From contig NW_005179310.1 in NCBI RefSeq assembly GCF_000350225.1, forward strand, positions 372,001 through 436,000: a stretch of DNA of 64,000 nt, written 5' to 3'. The position numbers and the translations under genes are program-made. Positions 50,234 through 60,526 of this stretch are shown piece by piece. Source of the DNA: Chondrus crispus. Taxonomy: Eukaryota; Rhodophyta; Florideophyceae; Gigartinales; Gigartinaceae. Each line of letters starts with the position of its first letter. The first letter of the stretch is position 1. Below the pieces are notes generated by a model. The model saw only the letters and a program-made list of their open reading frames with translations. It ran no database searches and was not told the DNA's origin.

Positions 50234-52804
50234 ATGAGCCAAGAGTTTGAGGCCTCGATCCGCTCCGAAGCGGCGGATCTGAGTCCGGCCGCTGTGCAGT
50301 TCCCATCCGCCCCGTCGGGCGACGGCGACGCAGGTCCTCGTGACCGCGAACCGTCGCTCGGATCCTCCGAGGAAAGAGCGGCGGAGATGTTCGAACGCAT
50401 AGCCGAATACATCGACGAAGTTCGTACTTCCCTTCGGATCGATGTATCGGACCATGTATACACTCGATGTATGGCCGAACTCCGCTCCCTGCGTGAAGGG
50501 AGGTTCGATAGAGTGACGCAGTCCTTAGAGAATCTCCGAGCACTGATCGACGAGTTACACTCGCGGATCGTGCTTGTCGAAGACTCCCGTTTCGCCTCGC
50601 CCGGACCGTCCGAGCAAGGTCGCCCTGAGAGGCCGACCTCGGTGAGACGACCCGAGGACCGAACCACTCCGTCCGCAGAGCAATTGGGTGCGGTCGCGCA
50701 CCTCTCCGCTGAGCTCGACGCCACTCGTCGGCGTGCTCTTGACATGGAACGTACCATGGCCGAAAGGCTACCCGGTGCCCCCTCGAGAGGGCCCGGTGGT
50801 ACCGTACCTCCGAGCGCCGCCGCCCCCGAAGGTTGGCGTCCAACTGGTGCCGCTACCAGTCGGACTGCAGAAGGAAGCCGTCCTCCGATAGACGCGAACT
50901 TCGCGTCTGAGACCCAAGCCTTGCCGCCTATCGTCGGAAGTAGGCGGCAAGTGGACCGCGTATCGTACGCGGACGAACAGGACCGTGGAGGAGCCGCCCG
51001 CGGATCCGGAGAATCGCTGTTCTCCGTCGATCCCCGCTGGGGCGGCTACCCGCCGGCGAGTTACGCCGAGCATCCAGGTCCGGTAGACGTCCGTACGCTA
51101 CCGGTTACCTCCTTCGGCACGCTGGGTCCCGCTGAACCCGGGCTCGAGCCGGTACATACGATGATACAAGAGTTCAGCGCCGTTGCCGACTATCGTATGT
51201 ACCGCTTGGATAACACCTCGAGGCTCGTTACCTCGGGTGACGCGGGACGGATCGCGAATTACGTCCAACGCTGTCGTGGGATCCGTCCCACGATGCGCAG
51301 CTTCGACGGTACCGACCCGATCCAGCTGCTGCCGTTCTTGAAGGATATCCGAATCACCTTCAACTCGCAACACCTGACCGAAGGTGTTGCGGTAGGAGTC
51401 CTCGCGCACTTCCTCGAGCGCGACGCGGAGCGCCTGTATACGAGTTATACGATGCGTGGCCTCCGCGCCGGCCAGCTCCACGACGACGTGAGCTGGCCGG
51501 GGCTCGTGAATCAATTCTTAAAACGCTACCTCACGGACGACGTGTTAGGTGAAGCGTACGACGCTGTCGCTACGGCGCGACAGCAATCGCATGAGACGGA
51601 AAGCACGTTTGCTGACCGACTCGAGACTGCCGCGTTCCGATGCACGGCAGTCTTCTCCGAACAGTCCCTCGCGCACTACTTCGTGCGGGGACTTGCACTG
51701 GCAACCCGTGGTGCAGTATCCGAAACTGTGCAAAGGCTGCCAGGCAGTCAGAAGACCGATCTTCCGACCATCCGCCGTATCGCCACGGCGGAAGGTACAA
51801 CGTACCGCGCCCGGCGCGGTTTACCTCTGCCGGATTCGAAACCGGCAGGGAGGGCTGGCAGGACTACGAAGTCCGCCGCGACAAGTTCGCCCGCCTCGAC
51901 CCTCCATATCGGGGAGGATGGGTGGCAGGCCGACCCTGTCCTCATTACGCAAGGAGCAGGGCCCGTGGGGGCACGAACCCCCTCACCGATGTCGACCGGA
52001 ACGACATCGAGTTACGCGACCGCATTCGCGGCCACTCCGAGAGTGGCAAGGGGTACGGACCCCCGGGTCGCAGAGCTCGACATATCGAGCCGAGATGCAG
52101 GAGGCGAAGCGCCTGGAGTGCCCGTCCTCACCGATGAGGAGGCGCGGCACGCGGCGATCTTTGCCTCAACTGACGGCAGCGCGTACGTGTGCTGGCTATG
52201 CCGTACGTACGGGCATGCCATGTACGCGTGCCCGTTCCTGTCGCCGGAACAACGAATGTTCACGGCGTACAGGAACTACCGCTACCAGATGGAGACGCGC
52301 CCTGGTGCACGTAATCTCCTTCGGCAAGCGGCGGGCGACGGCCGTCCCCCGCGTCAAGGTTTCCCGAACCGATCGGGTGGGGGCGCACGCTTCGCCCCCC
52401 GTGGAGGCGGGTACCGTCGTAACGAAGTCGATCGTCGGGATCGACCCGCCTACCCACAGGCGGACACAAAGTACCCCCGACAAGGAGAAAGAGGGGACCG
52501 AGACCGTTCTTGGTTACCCCAGCAGGTACAAAATGCGATAATGTACGTACAAGACTGGGTAGAGGATCCGTACCCTCTACCCACGGCGGGTCACGAAGGA
52601 GAACCGACTCGCTTCGTCCCCCATATCCTGCGACGACCGGACGCCGCAGGTCAAGGCCCGGAAGTACCCGAGTACTTCGCCAAGGCCGCCGAGCCGCAGT
52701 GGGGGAATCGTCCCGACCCACGCGACCGGCTACCGGAAGAAGACCTGGCCGTCGATAGCCAGGAGGTTAGCTCCGATAGCACGGGTAGTTCGAAAAAAGG
52801 GTAA
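50234..52804 (+). CDS. Gag of gypsy B
   Basis: 856 codons, colinear with Gag of A and well over 90 percent identical. Capsid region about residues 355-500; CCHC knuckle (starts CWLCRTYGH) near 653-666; basic glycine/arginine-rich tail. The N-terminal third varies most between the copies. The ORF is open. Confidence 0.92.
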   Translation: MSQEFEASIRSEAADLSPAAVQFPSAPSGDGDAGPRDREPSLGSSEERAAEMFERIAEYIDEVRTSLRIDVSDHVYTRCMAELRSLREGRFDRVTQSLENLRALIDELHSRIVLVEDSRFASPGPSEQGRPERPTSVRRPEDRTTPSAEQLGAVAHLSAELDATRRRALDMERTMAERLPGAPSRGPGGTVPPSAAAPEGWRPTGAATSRTAEGSRPPIDANFASETQALPPIVGSRRQVDRVSYADEQDRGGAARGSGESLFSVDPRWGGYPPASYAEHPGPVDVRTLPVTSFGTLGPAEPGLEPVHTMIQEFSAVADYRMYRLDNTSRLVTSGDAGRIANYVQRCRGIRPTMRSFDGTDPIQLLPFLKDIRITFNSQHLTEGVAVGVLAHFLERDAERLYTSYTMRGLRAGQLHDDVSWPGLVNQFLKRYLTDDVLGEAYDAVATARQQSHETESTFADRLETAAFRCTAVFSEQSLAHYFVRGLALATRGAVSETVQRLPGSQKTDLPTIRRIATAEGTTYRARRGLPLPDSKPAGRAGRTTKSAATSSPASTLHIGEDGWQADPVLITQGAGPVGARTPSPMSTGTTSSYATAFAATPRVARGTDPRVAELDISSRDAGGEAPGVPVLTDEEARHAAIFASTDGSAYVCWLCRTYGHAMYACPFLSPEQRMFTAYRNYRYQMETRPGARNLLRQAAGDGRPPRQGFPNRSGGGARFAPRGGGYRRNEVDRRDRPAYPQADTKYPRQGERGDRDRSWLPQQVQNAIMYVQDWVEDPYPLPTAGHEGEPTRFVPHILRRPDAAGQGPEVPEYFAKAAEPQWGNRPDPRDRLPEEDLAVDSQEVSSDSTGSSKKG

Positions 52805-52936
52805 AGACGGTTACGTACACGCGGTCGCGTTAGCCGTCTTTTCCCCACGAACTAGACCCGACCGCGCGTGCTCGCCAAGGACACGGGGGGTATTGTCCGA
52901 TAATACATCCCCCGCTTCCGGAGGCGGGCACGGGAG

Positions 52937-52959
52937 CTCCTGTAATGCCGATACAGGAG
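52937..52959 (+). other. Pol-start hairpin of gypsy B
   Basis: CTCCTGTA and TACAGGAG flank a loop starting with the pol ATG at 52945, exactly as at 28963-28985 in A. Confidence 0.7.
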
Positions 52960-55900
52960 GGAGCGCACGTCGAGGCCTCCGAAGGCCCGACGTTAGGAGG
53001 ACAAGACACCGGGACAGCCGACGTCCCGGTGAGGCGTAAGGATGGCGACGGGGGCAACGACGACCGAAGAGATTCGGTCGACCCCCTGACTCCCGTGAGC
53101 CCAAGGTCGCCGGAGAACGGTCCGTGTCGTACGGACTCGAATAATCCGAGGGGCGCCACTGATCCGCGGACGCCCCAAGAAAGGGGGAGAAGGAAACGCA
53201 AGCGGGGCCACTACCGAAATCGAAGGCCCCGGCGGAACGACCTCACCGATAAAGCCGCCCCGAAGGTTGTCGACGGCGTCATTCCTATGACGTCGAAGAT
53301 TTACAACGTCCTCGGCTCGATAGCCACAGAGGGAAATGCATTTAAACCCCGCACGATCGCCGTTGATACGTGCTCAGGGTATAATCTAGTGAGGAAGGCC
53401 GACCTTCCCCCCGATTGGACGCGTTGCGTCGTGCACGACGCACCTCTGCCACGATTGGCAGGCGCGAATAGCAACCCCCTCAAGCTTTCGGCCGTCGTCG
53501 GCCTGGCGGTGCGGTTGAGGAACACGGTGTTCCGAATTCCGTTCGTAGTCGCTGACCGACTCGCCGTGCCGGTCCTTCTCGGCCCGGCCTTCATCGATAC
53601 GCACGTGCGATGTATCGACATCGAAGCTCAACGAATGGAGCTACGCCAAGGCGGTTCCGTCGCCATCGTGGACGGAAAGGGGGAGTCGACTCCCCCTACC
53701 AGGCGACACGGGCGACACACGGGTCGGCCAGACGTACGCGAGGAGGCCCCGCAAGCGATCCGAGTCGCCCGCTGGGTTACCATCCCCGCGATGTCACAAG
53801 CTCGCGTGCGTGTGACAACCGCAGGGAGGGGCCTCGTGTTCTTGGAACCCAAGCCCTCACTCCAACACCGACATGGAGTGAGGCTGATGAATGGCGTCGC
53901 GGAGGTCCTACCGAATCAGACTTTCGACGTCATCGTCGCGAATTTCTCACGACGAGAAAGGAGGCTTCCGAAGCACACCGTCGTGGGATACGCGAAGAGC
54001 AACCCCCTCGCGATCCTCACTCCCGAACGTAACGTCGCCGAGGGGATCGCGCACGCGCTACACCTGACCGACTTGACCGATCAAGTCGGTGGGGTAGGAG
54101 TTGGCCGATCCAACTCTGACGATAAGACCACCGCCGGGGGCAGGGGGGTTGACACGGACGAACGGTCACCTTTATGCCAACCGACGGCGAGGGGTACTGT
54201 ACTCCCCCGCCGCCAGAAGGATCCCGAAAACCCACCGATGGATTGGGAAAAAGAGATCGACCTGTCATACATCGACGATGACAAGCTCCGTGGCCACGTA
54301 CTCGAGATGCTCCGGAAGCACTCGAGTCTGTGGAGCGGTGCGCTTGGAAGGATCCAAGCCACGGAGCACCGCATTCCCCTCGAACCGGGAACGAAACCGA
54401 TTCGTTCCATGCCCTATCGGAAGGGCCCGGCCATGCGCGAAATGGTCGCGAAGGAGGTCAACAAGATGTTGAACGCAGGGGTTATCGAACCCGCGAGCAC
54501 CGAGTGGGCGTCCCCCGTGGTGCTCGTACCGAAGAAAGACGGCTCTCTTCGGTTCTGCGTGGACTACCGGCGTCTCAACGCCAAGACCGCAGCGGATTCG
54601 TATCCGCTGCCACGGATGGACGACTGCATCGACTCGTTAGGAGATGCAGCCGTCTTCACCACGTTGGACTGCAATTCCGGTTATTGGCAGATCCCGGTCG
54701 CTCCGGAAAACCGGAATAAGACCACGTTTACGACGCACATGGGCACGTTTCGCCACTTGCGCATGCCGTTTGGACTCAAAGGGGCACCGGCCACCTTCCA
54801 ACGTGCGCTCGACATAATACTCTCCGGAGTCCGCTGGAAAATATGCCTCGTCTATCTCGACGACGTGATCGTGTTCTCCCGTACGCACGGAGAACACGCG
54901 AGGCATCTCGATACCGTCTTGAGCTTACTGCGGAGTTCCGGTATCTCCCTTAAGCTCAAGAAGTGCAGCTTCTTCCGACCGAAGGTGCACTACCTGGGGC
55001 ACGTCATCTCCCCAGGCAAGTTGAGCGTGGCCGATACGGCGGCCGACGCTTTCAAGACGTTCACGTTCCCGAGGACGTTGACGCAAGTGCGCTCGTTCCT
55101 CGGGGCGTGTAACGTCTACCGCCGATTCGTTAAGGGGTTCGCTAAGATTGAGCGTCCTCTGACCGACATGACGCGCAAGGATTCGGATCCCGATTTCTAT
55201 AACCCCACGGAGCTGCAACTTCAGGCTTTCGAGAACCTTAAGAAGTGTATGATCGCTCCACCGATCCTCGCGTTGCCCCGGCACGGTCGTCCGTACATGA
55301 TAGACACCGACGCGAGTGCCTACCAACTCGGCTGCACCTTACTTCAGGAGCACGAAGAGCCGAACGACTGGCGCCCCGTGGGGTATTGGTCGTACTCACT
55401 GTCCGATAGTGAGCGCAACTACAGCGCTACCGAACGCGAGTGCTTCGCCGTAGTGTGGGCCGTCCGCACACTACGGCCGTACGTAGAAGGCACGAAGTTC
55501 ACCGTACGGACGGACCATGACGCCGTCCGATGGCTCATGTCCCTCACGGAGAGTTCCGGAAGACTCACCCGGTGGCGGCTATGTCTGGCTGAATACGATT
55601 TCACCATTCAGTACCGCCCCGGACGCGTGCATCAGGTGCCTGATGCTCTGTCACGACTCGTGTCGCCGAAGGTCGCCGATGACCTTCGCTCCACCGTCGA
55701 GGTGGATGACGACATCCCCACTTTCGACGAGGGCACGACAGTTCGAGACGTATCGAACGAGCTCGCAGACCACGCTTGTACCGCCAGCTGTGATCATCAG
55801 GCCGTCCATGTCTTCGTAACGACACGGAATCAAGCCGAAGCCCGAACAAGGTCGCGCGCACGGACGCGCGACGAACCGCGAGGTGACGACGAAGCCCCCG

Positions 55901-57525
55901 CTCTGCAAGGACCCAATTCGTTTTGGGAGGAGAACGACGAGTTCGACGCCGCCGACATCCAGCGCGCTGAAGACCCCGAGGGTGGTGCGCTCGACTCCCC
56001 AGTCGCCCCACCGCAGGACGACCTTCCGGCCCCTCTTACGATAGAGGAGATAGCCGAGGAGCAACGCGTGGATGACTTCTGCCAAACCGTTTTGGCACGA
56101 CAGTCAGAGTCCCGGGACTCTGCGTTCTTCGAGGACCACCAGGGGGTGCTCAAACGGAGACACCCCTTCGACCCTGCTATCGTGCAGGTGGTGGTACCTC
56201 GGACGCTCCGCGCTAGGCTCCTTCGCCTGTGCCACAACCCGGCCATCGCGGGGCACCCAGGCTAGAACCGTATGTACTACGCACTTCGACGCGAGTACTA
56301 CTGGCCCCACCTGGCTGCAGACGTCGCAGCCACGGTGCGAGGGTGTCGAACCTGCGCGATGAACCGGGTGAAGCTGAGGAAACATCTCAACCGATTGAGA
56401 TTGTTTCCAGTTACGAGGCCCCTCGAGAGCCTCGCGATCGACATCTTGGGGCCGCTCCCCAAGACGAAGACAGGAAAACGGTTCCTGCTCGTGATTACGG
56501 ACCGCTTCAGTAAGCTAACGCAAGTCGTTGCGCTCCGCACGATAACAGCGCACACGGTCGCAGTTGCGTTCTGCGACTCGTGGGTGTTCAAGTATGGCGT
56601 CCCTCGCACGTTGCTTTCGGACAACGGCCCTCAGTTTAATGCCAAGTTCTTCCACAGCACGTGCCGTGTTCTGGGGATAACGAATTTGTACACTTCGGCG
56701 TACCATCCCCAGACGAACGGGCAAGTCGAGCGATATAACCGAACAATCGCCTCGATGCTGAGGAACTACGTGGGTGAACATTTGGACGACTGGGATGTGT
56801 ACGTCGGGCCGCTTACGTATGCGTACAACTCCCACGTACATCGCACCACACGCACCACGCCGTTTGAGCTCGTGCTCAGCAGGCCACCGCCGGAGTTCTC
56901 TCTCCGACGGGCGGACGGCGACGCGCCCCCTTCCGATAGGGGGAACCAACGTGCCGAGTTCCTCAAGACCTTGGACTCGACTATCCAAAAGGCCTACGGG
57001 AGCCTGCGTCGGACGCAGGCTCGCTACAAGCGCGACTTCGATAAGCGCATACGACGTATTAATTCCCGGCTCCGTCCCGGAGAATACGTATATCTCAACC
57101 CCACCGATGGGGCTAAGACATCGAACAAGCTCGCCTCGCCCGCGGTCGGACCCTACCGCGTGCTCGCCAATGACCGCCGAACCATCACGATCGATCGTGA
57201 TGGGGTCACTGAGCGAGTCTCCGCCGACCGCTGCGTGTACGCGCAGTCTCCGATAGACGCGCCACGAGCAAGTACGACGACCCCGCGGGACCTCGCCCAT
57301 AAGGTCACCGCGGGAACGCAGTATGCCGTCGAACGGCTACTGAGACATCGCGTCATGGAAGACGGAACTACGGAGTTCCTCATCAAGTGGGCGGATTACG
57401 ACGCGCCCACTTGGACTGCGCGGACTCACGTCCCGGAGGAGTTGGTGTCTCGTTACGCCCAACGCCTCCGGAGACGTACCGGCAGAGACCTCACCCAAAC
57501 CGTGAACGCGAACGTTCACGCTTAA
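52945..57525 (+). pseudogene. Pol region of gypsy B (PR, RT, RNase H, IN, chromodomain), one break visible
   Basis: Same domain order as Pol of A: protease (TIAVDTCSGYN), reverse transcriptase (FCVDYRRLNAK, YLDD near 54855), RNase H (DTDASAYQLG near 55305), integrase HHCC and DDE core (DILGPLPKT, DNGPQFNAKF, NGQVERYN), and a chromodomain near the end (FLIKWADYDAPTW). Nearly all of it is open, so the copy is young despite being broken. It is more similar to fragment D than to A in the linker before reverse transcriptase. Confidence 0.9.
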
Positions 57526-60500
57526 GGGGGGGGCCCTCAACCGCTCCTTCGCGGATTAACCCCAGCCTGCACGAACAGACTAAAAGGGGGAGCGAAGGAG
57601 GTCGGCGGACCCTATCGGAGGGTCACAGCCTGCCACGCGTTCAAGTCAAGTCGTCTTGACTTCTCGGACGTCAAGGACGCGAGACATAAGAACAGGACAG
57701 TACGAACTGCCTGGAAAAAAATGTTGAGCCCTCGTAATGACCGACATTACGAGGACCGCAAAACCCCGTTCGGATCGGAAAAATCGGACGACCCCCCCCC
57801 CGAACAGGATTGCCGGACGATCCGTTAAGTCCAGCAACCACGGCGAGGAGGGGCGCCCAACGAACGAGACGATCAGCGGTGGGATCACGGGAGCCCTCGG
57901 TGGGCGGAGCTAACGACAAGAATGCCCGTCGCTTGTGTCTCGGAATATCCGAGAAGGTGGAGGCTCACGGCGAGCCATCAGTCAGCATCCGGGTTATACA
58001 GCCCGGCATAAGACCGGATCATGACCCTCCCGGTGTGGGTCGTGCGCGAGAAGACGCACGAAACGCGCAGGCAGACGCGCAGGCGAGGGGAGCGGCGTCA
58101 GGAGAACGCGTGCTAGGGCCGTTCAATAAGAGCGAGGAAGCGAGAGCAACTCAGTCGGAGGGGCACCAATATGTGCGCACGGACGAGAGACATTTCAAAA
58201 CCGCCGCCGAGACATGCCCCGTAATGATACGGGGAGATGAGAACGTTACACGTGAGCGGCGCCAGATGCGCGCCATGCACCAACACCGATCGCGTCATCA
58301 CCAAATCACTGCCGCCACCGTACCCCGAAAATAACGGAAAACTTAAGGGGGGGATAAATTACACCGGCACGTGCGCCGCGTCCTGGGGCACTGTACGCCA
58401 TACGAAAAGCAAGGAGAAGGCGGACGGCGCTGAGCTAGGGTACAACAGGTACCACCGGAAGGTACACACGTCCGCCCCCTGACCGGGAAGGGAGGCACGC
58501 GCGAGGTTGAATCCCACGCTCGCATCGAGCGGGTGCTTCGAAATACTGACGTGCGGCGAGCCGCCAGACTGGTTTTTTCCTCTAACCTTCCTAGCGCGCA
58601 CTGCCGACCGAGCACAGGTCGAGCTTCGAACCCAATCCGTGCTCCCTCGACCAACGGAGGAGCGGAGGACTACCGTTGAGGAGAAGACGAGCGCGGTAGG
58701 GAGGGCTTCCGCGCACTCCAACCTCCGCCACCAACGGCGAACGGCGCTGGAAGACGCCTCCCCCAGGGGACCCTACGTCAGTAACCTCTCTCTCTGTGCA
58801 GATCGCGAACCGCGGTTGCGAACAGGCGGCCTATGGCCGAAAGGAGGGACGGGTACCGACGACCAACATCCGGCGAACCCGCAACCCCAACTACGACGCT
58901 CAGAGAGGAGCAGACTAAGACGCTTACCCTGGCCTCGGCGCAGCAAGAAGACGCCGCCCCCGCAGAAGAGGGAAGAAACGCAAGAAAACGGCGCGCTGCG
59001 CCAGCGCACAGCGACGGCGAGAAGAATAACCTGCGCGACCGTACCCCGCACCCCGAAAACGTCGTCAGATGCCGTGCCACGGACACGTCGCCTCAAAAGG
59101 TCTAAGATTGTCACGGGCGTTGAAGATCGAGGGTGTGTCGATAATGACATCACCTCCGAGGAGGCCGCACAGGAGACGAGCAACACCGAAATTGTTACCT
59201 CCGGGCTGTTGATTTCGAACGGCAGCTTCGGTACCACCGACAACTCAGGTCGGTGCGCGCAAGGGGGGACCGAAGGCTCGTGGACGACTTCATGGTCGAT
59301 CGGAGGCTGACTGCGAGAACACGATCTCCGATCAGAAGAAGATCCCGCGTCCCCTCACGGGCACGATGCTTAGAACCGGACCCCAACGTCGACGACTCCC
59401 TCGCAGAGGCGCTGAACGCAGGCAAGCCCGCGAGTCAGTTGGCTAGCGACGCCACTGCGACGAGCAGAAATGTCAGGCCCTCACCTTGCCGCTAGCCGTG
59501 AATCTGAGGACCGGAGCGCGGGTCGCGAACGTCAACGCGGTTGGCACGCTCAGATGCAGGATAGATGTATGTGCTGCTGAAAAGCAAGGACGTTGAGAAC
59601 CTGACGGTGGGCTTGCGTCAGGAGGCCATCGTGGGGAAGTGCGTGGTGGTCGACGGGGACGACGCCTCTTCTCGTGCATCATTCTGAGTGTTCCCGCATT
59701 ACACTCTCCTTCGGCAACCCATCACTAGCTTCGGCCACGCGGCTACGCTCCGCCGCCCAGCTGCACGGCGTGGCACCCCCCCCCTCTACTCGCCTCCCAC
59801 TCGGGAAAGGCACCGACTGCGCGCAAAGGGGGGCGAGGAGGAGAAGTAACTGCGCTCCGCACACACATCACGTTGGGCAGAAGGAGTCGGGGATCGTCCG
59901 GCCAATGGGACATCGTTAAATTGGGTACCTCAGAAATCGCCCATGTGCACTCCTCAACCGCGTAAGAGCAGACCGACCAATGGGAGCTCGTTAATTACGC
60001 TCGGGCTTGACCACCCTCACGTCCGAGCTCCTTGCTTATCTCGGTCTCCGCGCCCCTCCTTCGGACACGCCGTCCCCTTTGGACCGAACGAAGAGGTCGC
60101 CGGCAGGCGGAGGACGGAGAGGGAGGCGGACAGAGAAAGGGAGGCCACGCGAAACGGCGCAGTACGCCCGACCGTCGACGTTGCCGCCGCGCACGCGGCC
60201 ACAGACGCCTCACGAGACAGGGCACATCACGCAGCGCCCTCCCGTCGTACGAGGGTGACGCGTAGAAGCCGAGGAGGGGAAGTGCCTGAGACGGGGCTCT
60301 AACCACCGTACGCCGCAGCTCACCTAATCCACGAGAGAGCAGGGCGACCGGTTGCCCCCTCAGCGACTCCGGTGCGTACGTCGCTAGCGTATACGGACGA
60401 AGGGACCGCGTCGAGCACAGCCCATCGGGGAGGGTCGTGCTACAAGCGAGGCCGCGGTGTGGGCCGAGGGGAGAAATCGATAACGCACGTCGAGGAGCAA

Positions 60501-60526
60501 AGGACAAGAAAATGCCTTAGGGGCTT
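57526..60526 (+). other. Non-coding tail after gypsy B pol
   Basis: Three kilobases without a recognisable gene on either strand; ORFs such as 58507-59310 are rich in R, T, P and E and featureless. Perfect hairpins persist, for example CTCGTAATG with CATTACGAG around ACCGA (57731-57753) and AAGTCAAG with CTTGACTT around TCGT (57643-57662). This matches the gypsy family style and supports its being element sequence. Confidence 0.55.

Larger units (their letters stand above)
49487..60526 (+). mobile_element. Ty3/gypsy chromovirus B, 3' LTR not seen, broken
   Basis: Close relative of gypsy A: 5' LTR, identical primer site, gag of the same length, pol region and a long non-coding tail. One break is visible in pol, and the sequence between protease and reverse transcriptase differs from A. 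No plus-strand 3' LTR occurs before the window end. The right limit at 60526 is arbitrary, set by the start of the antisense ORF; the tail may continue to 63182. Confidence 0.85.

Noticed and set aside
58507-59310. 267-codon plus-strand ORF after gypsy B pol
   Set aside because: Charged, low-complexity composition with no domain; no counterpart in gypsy A.
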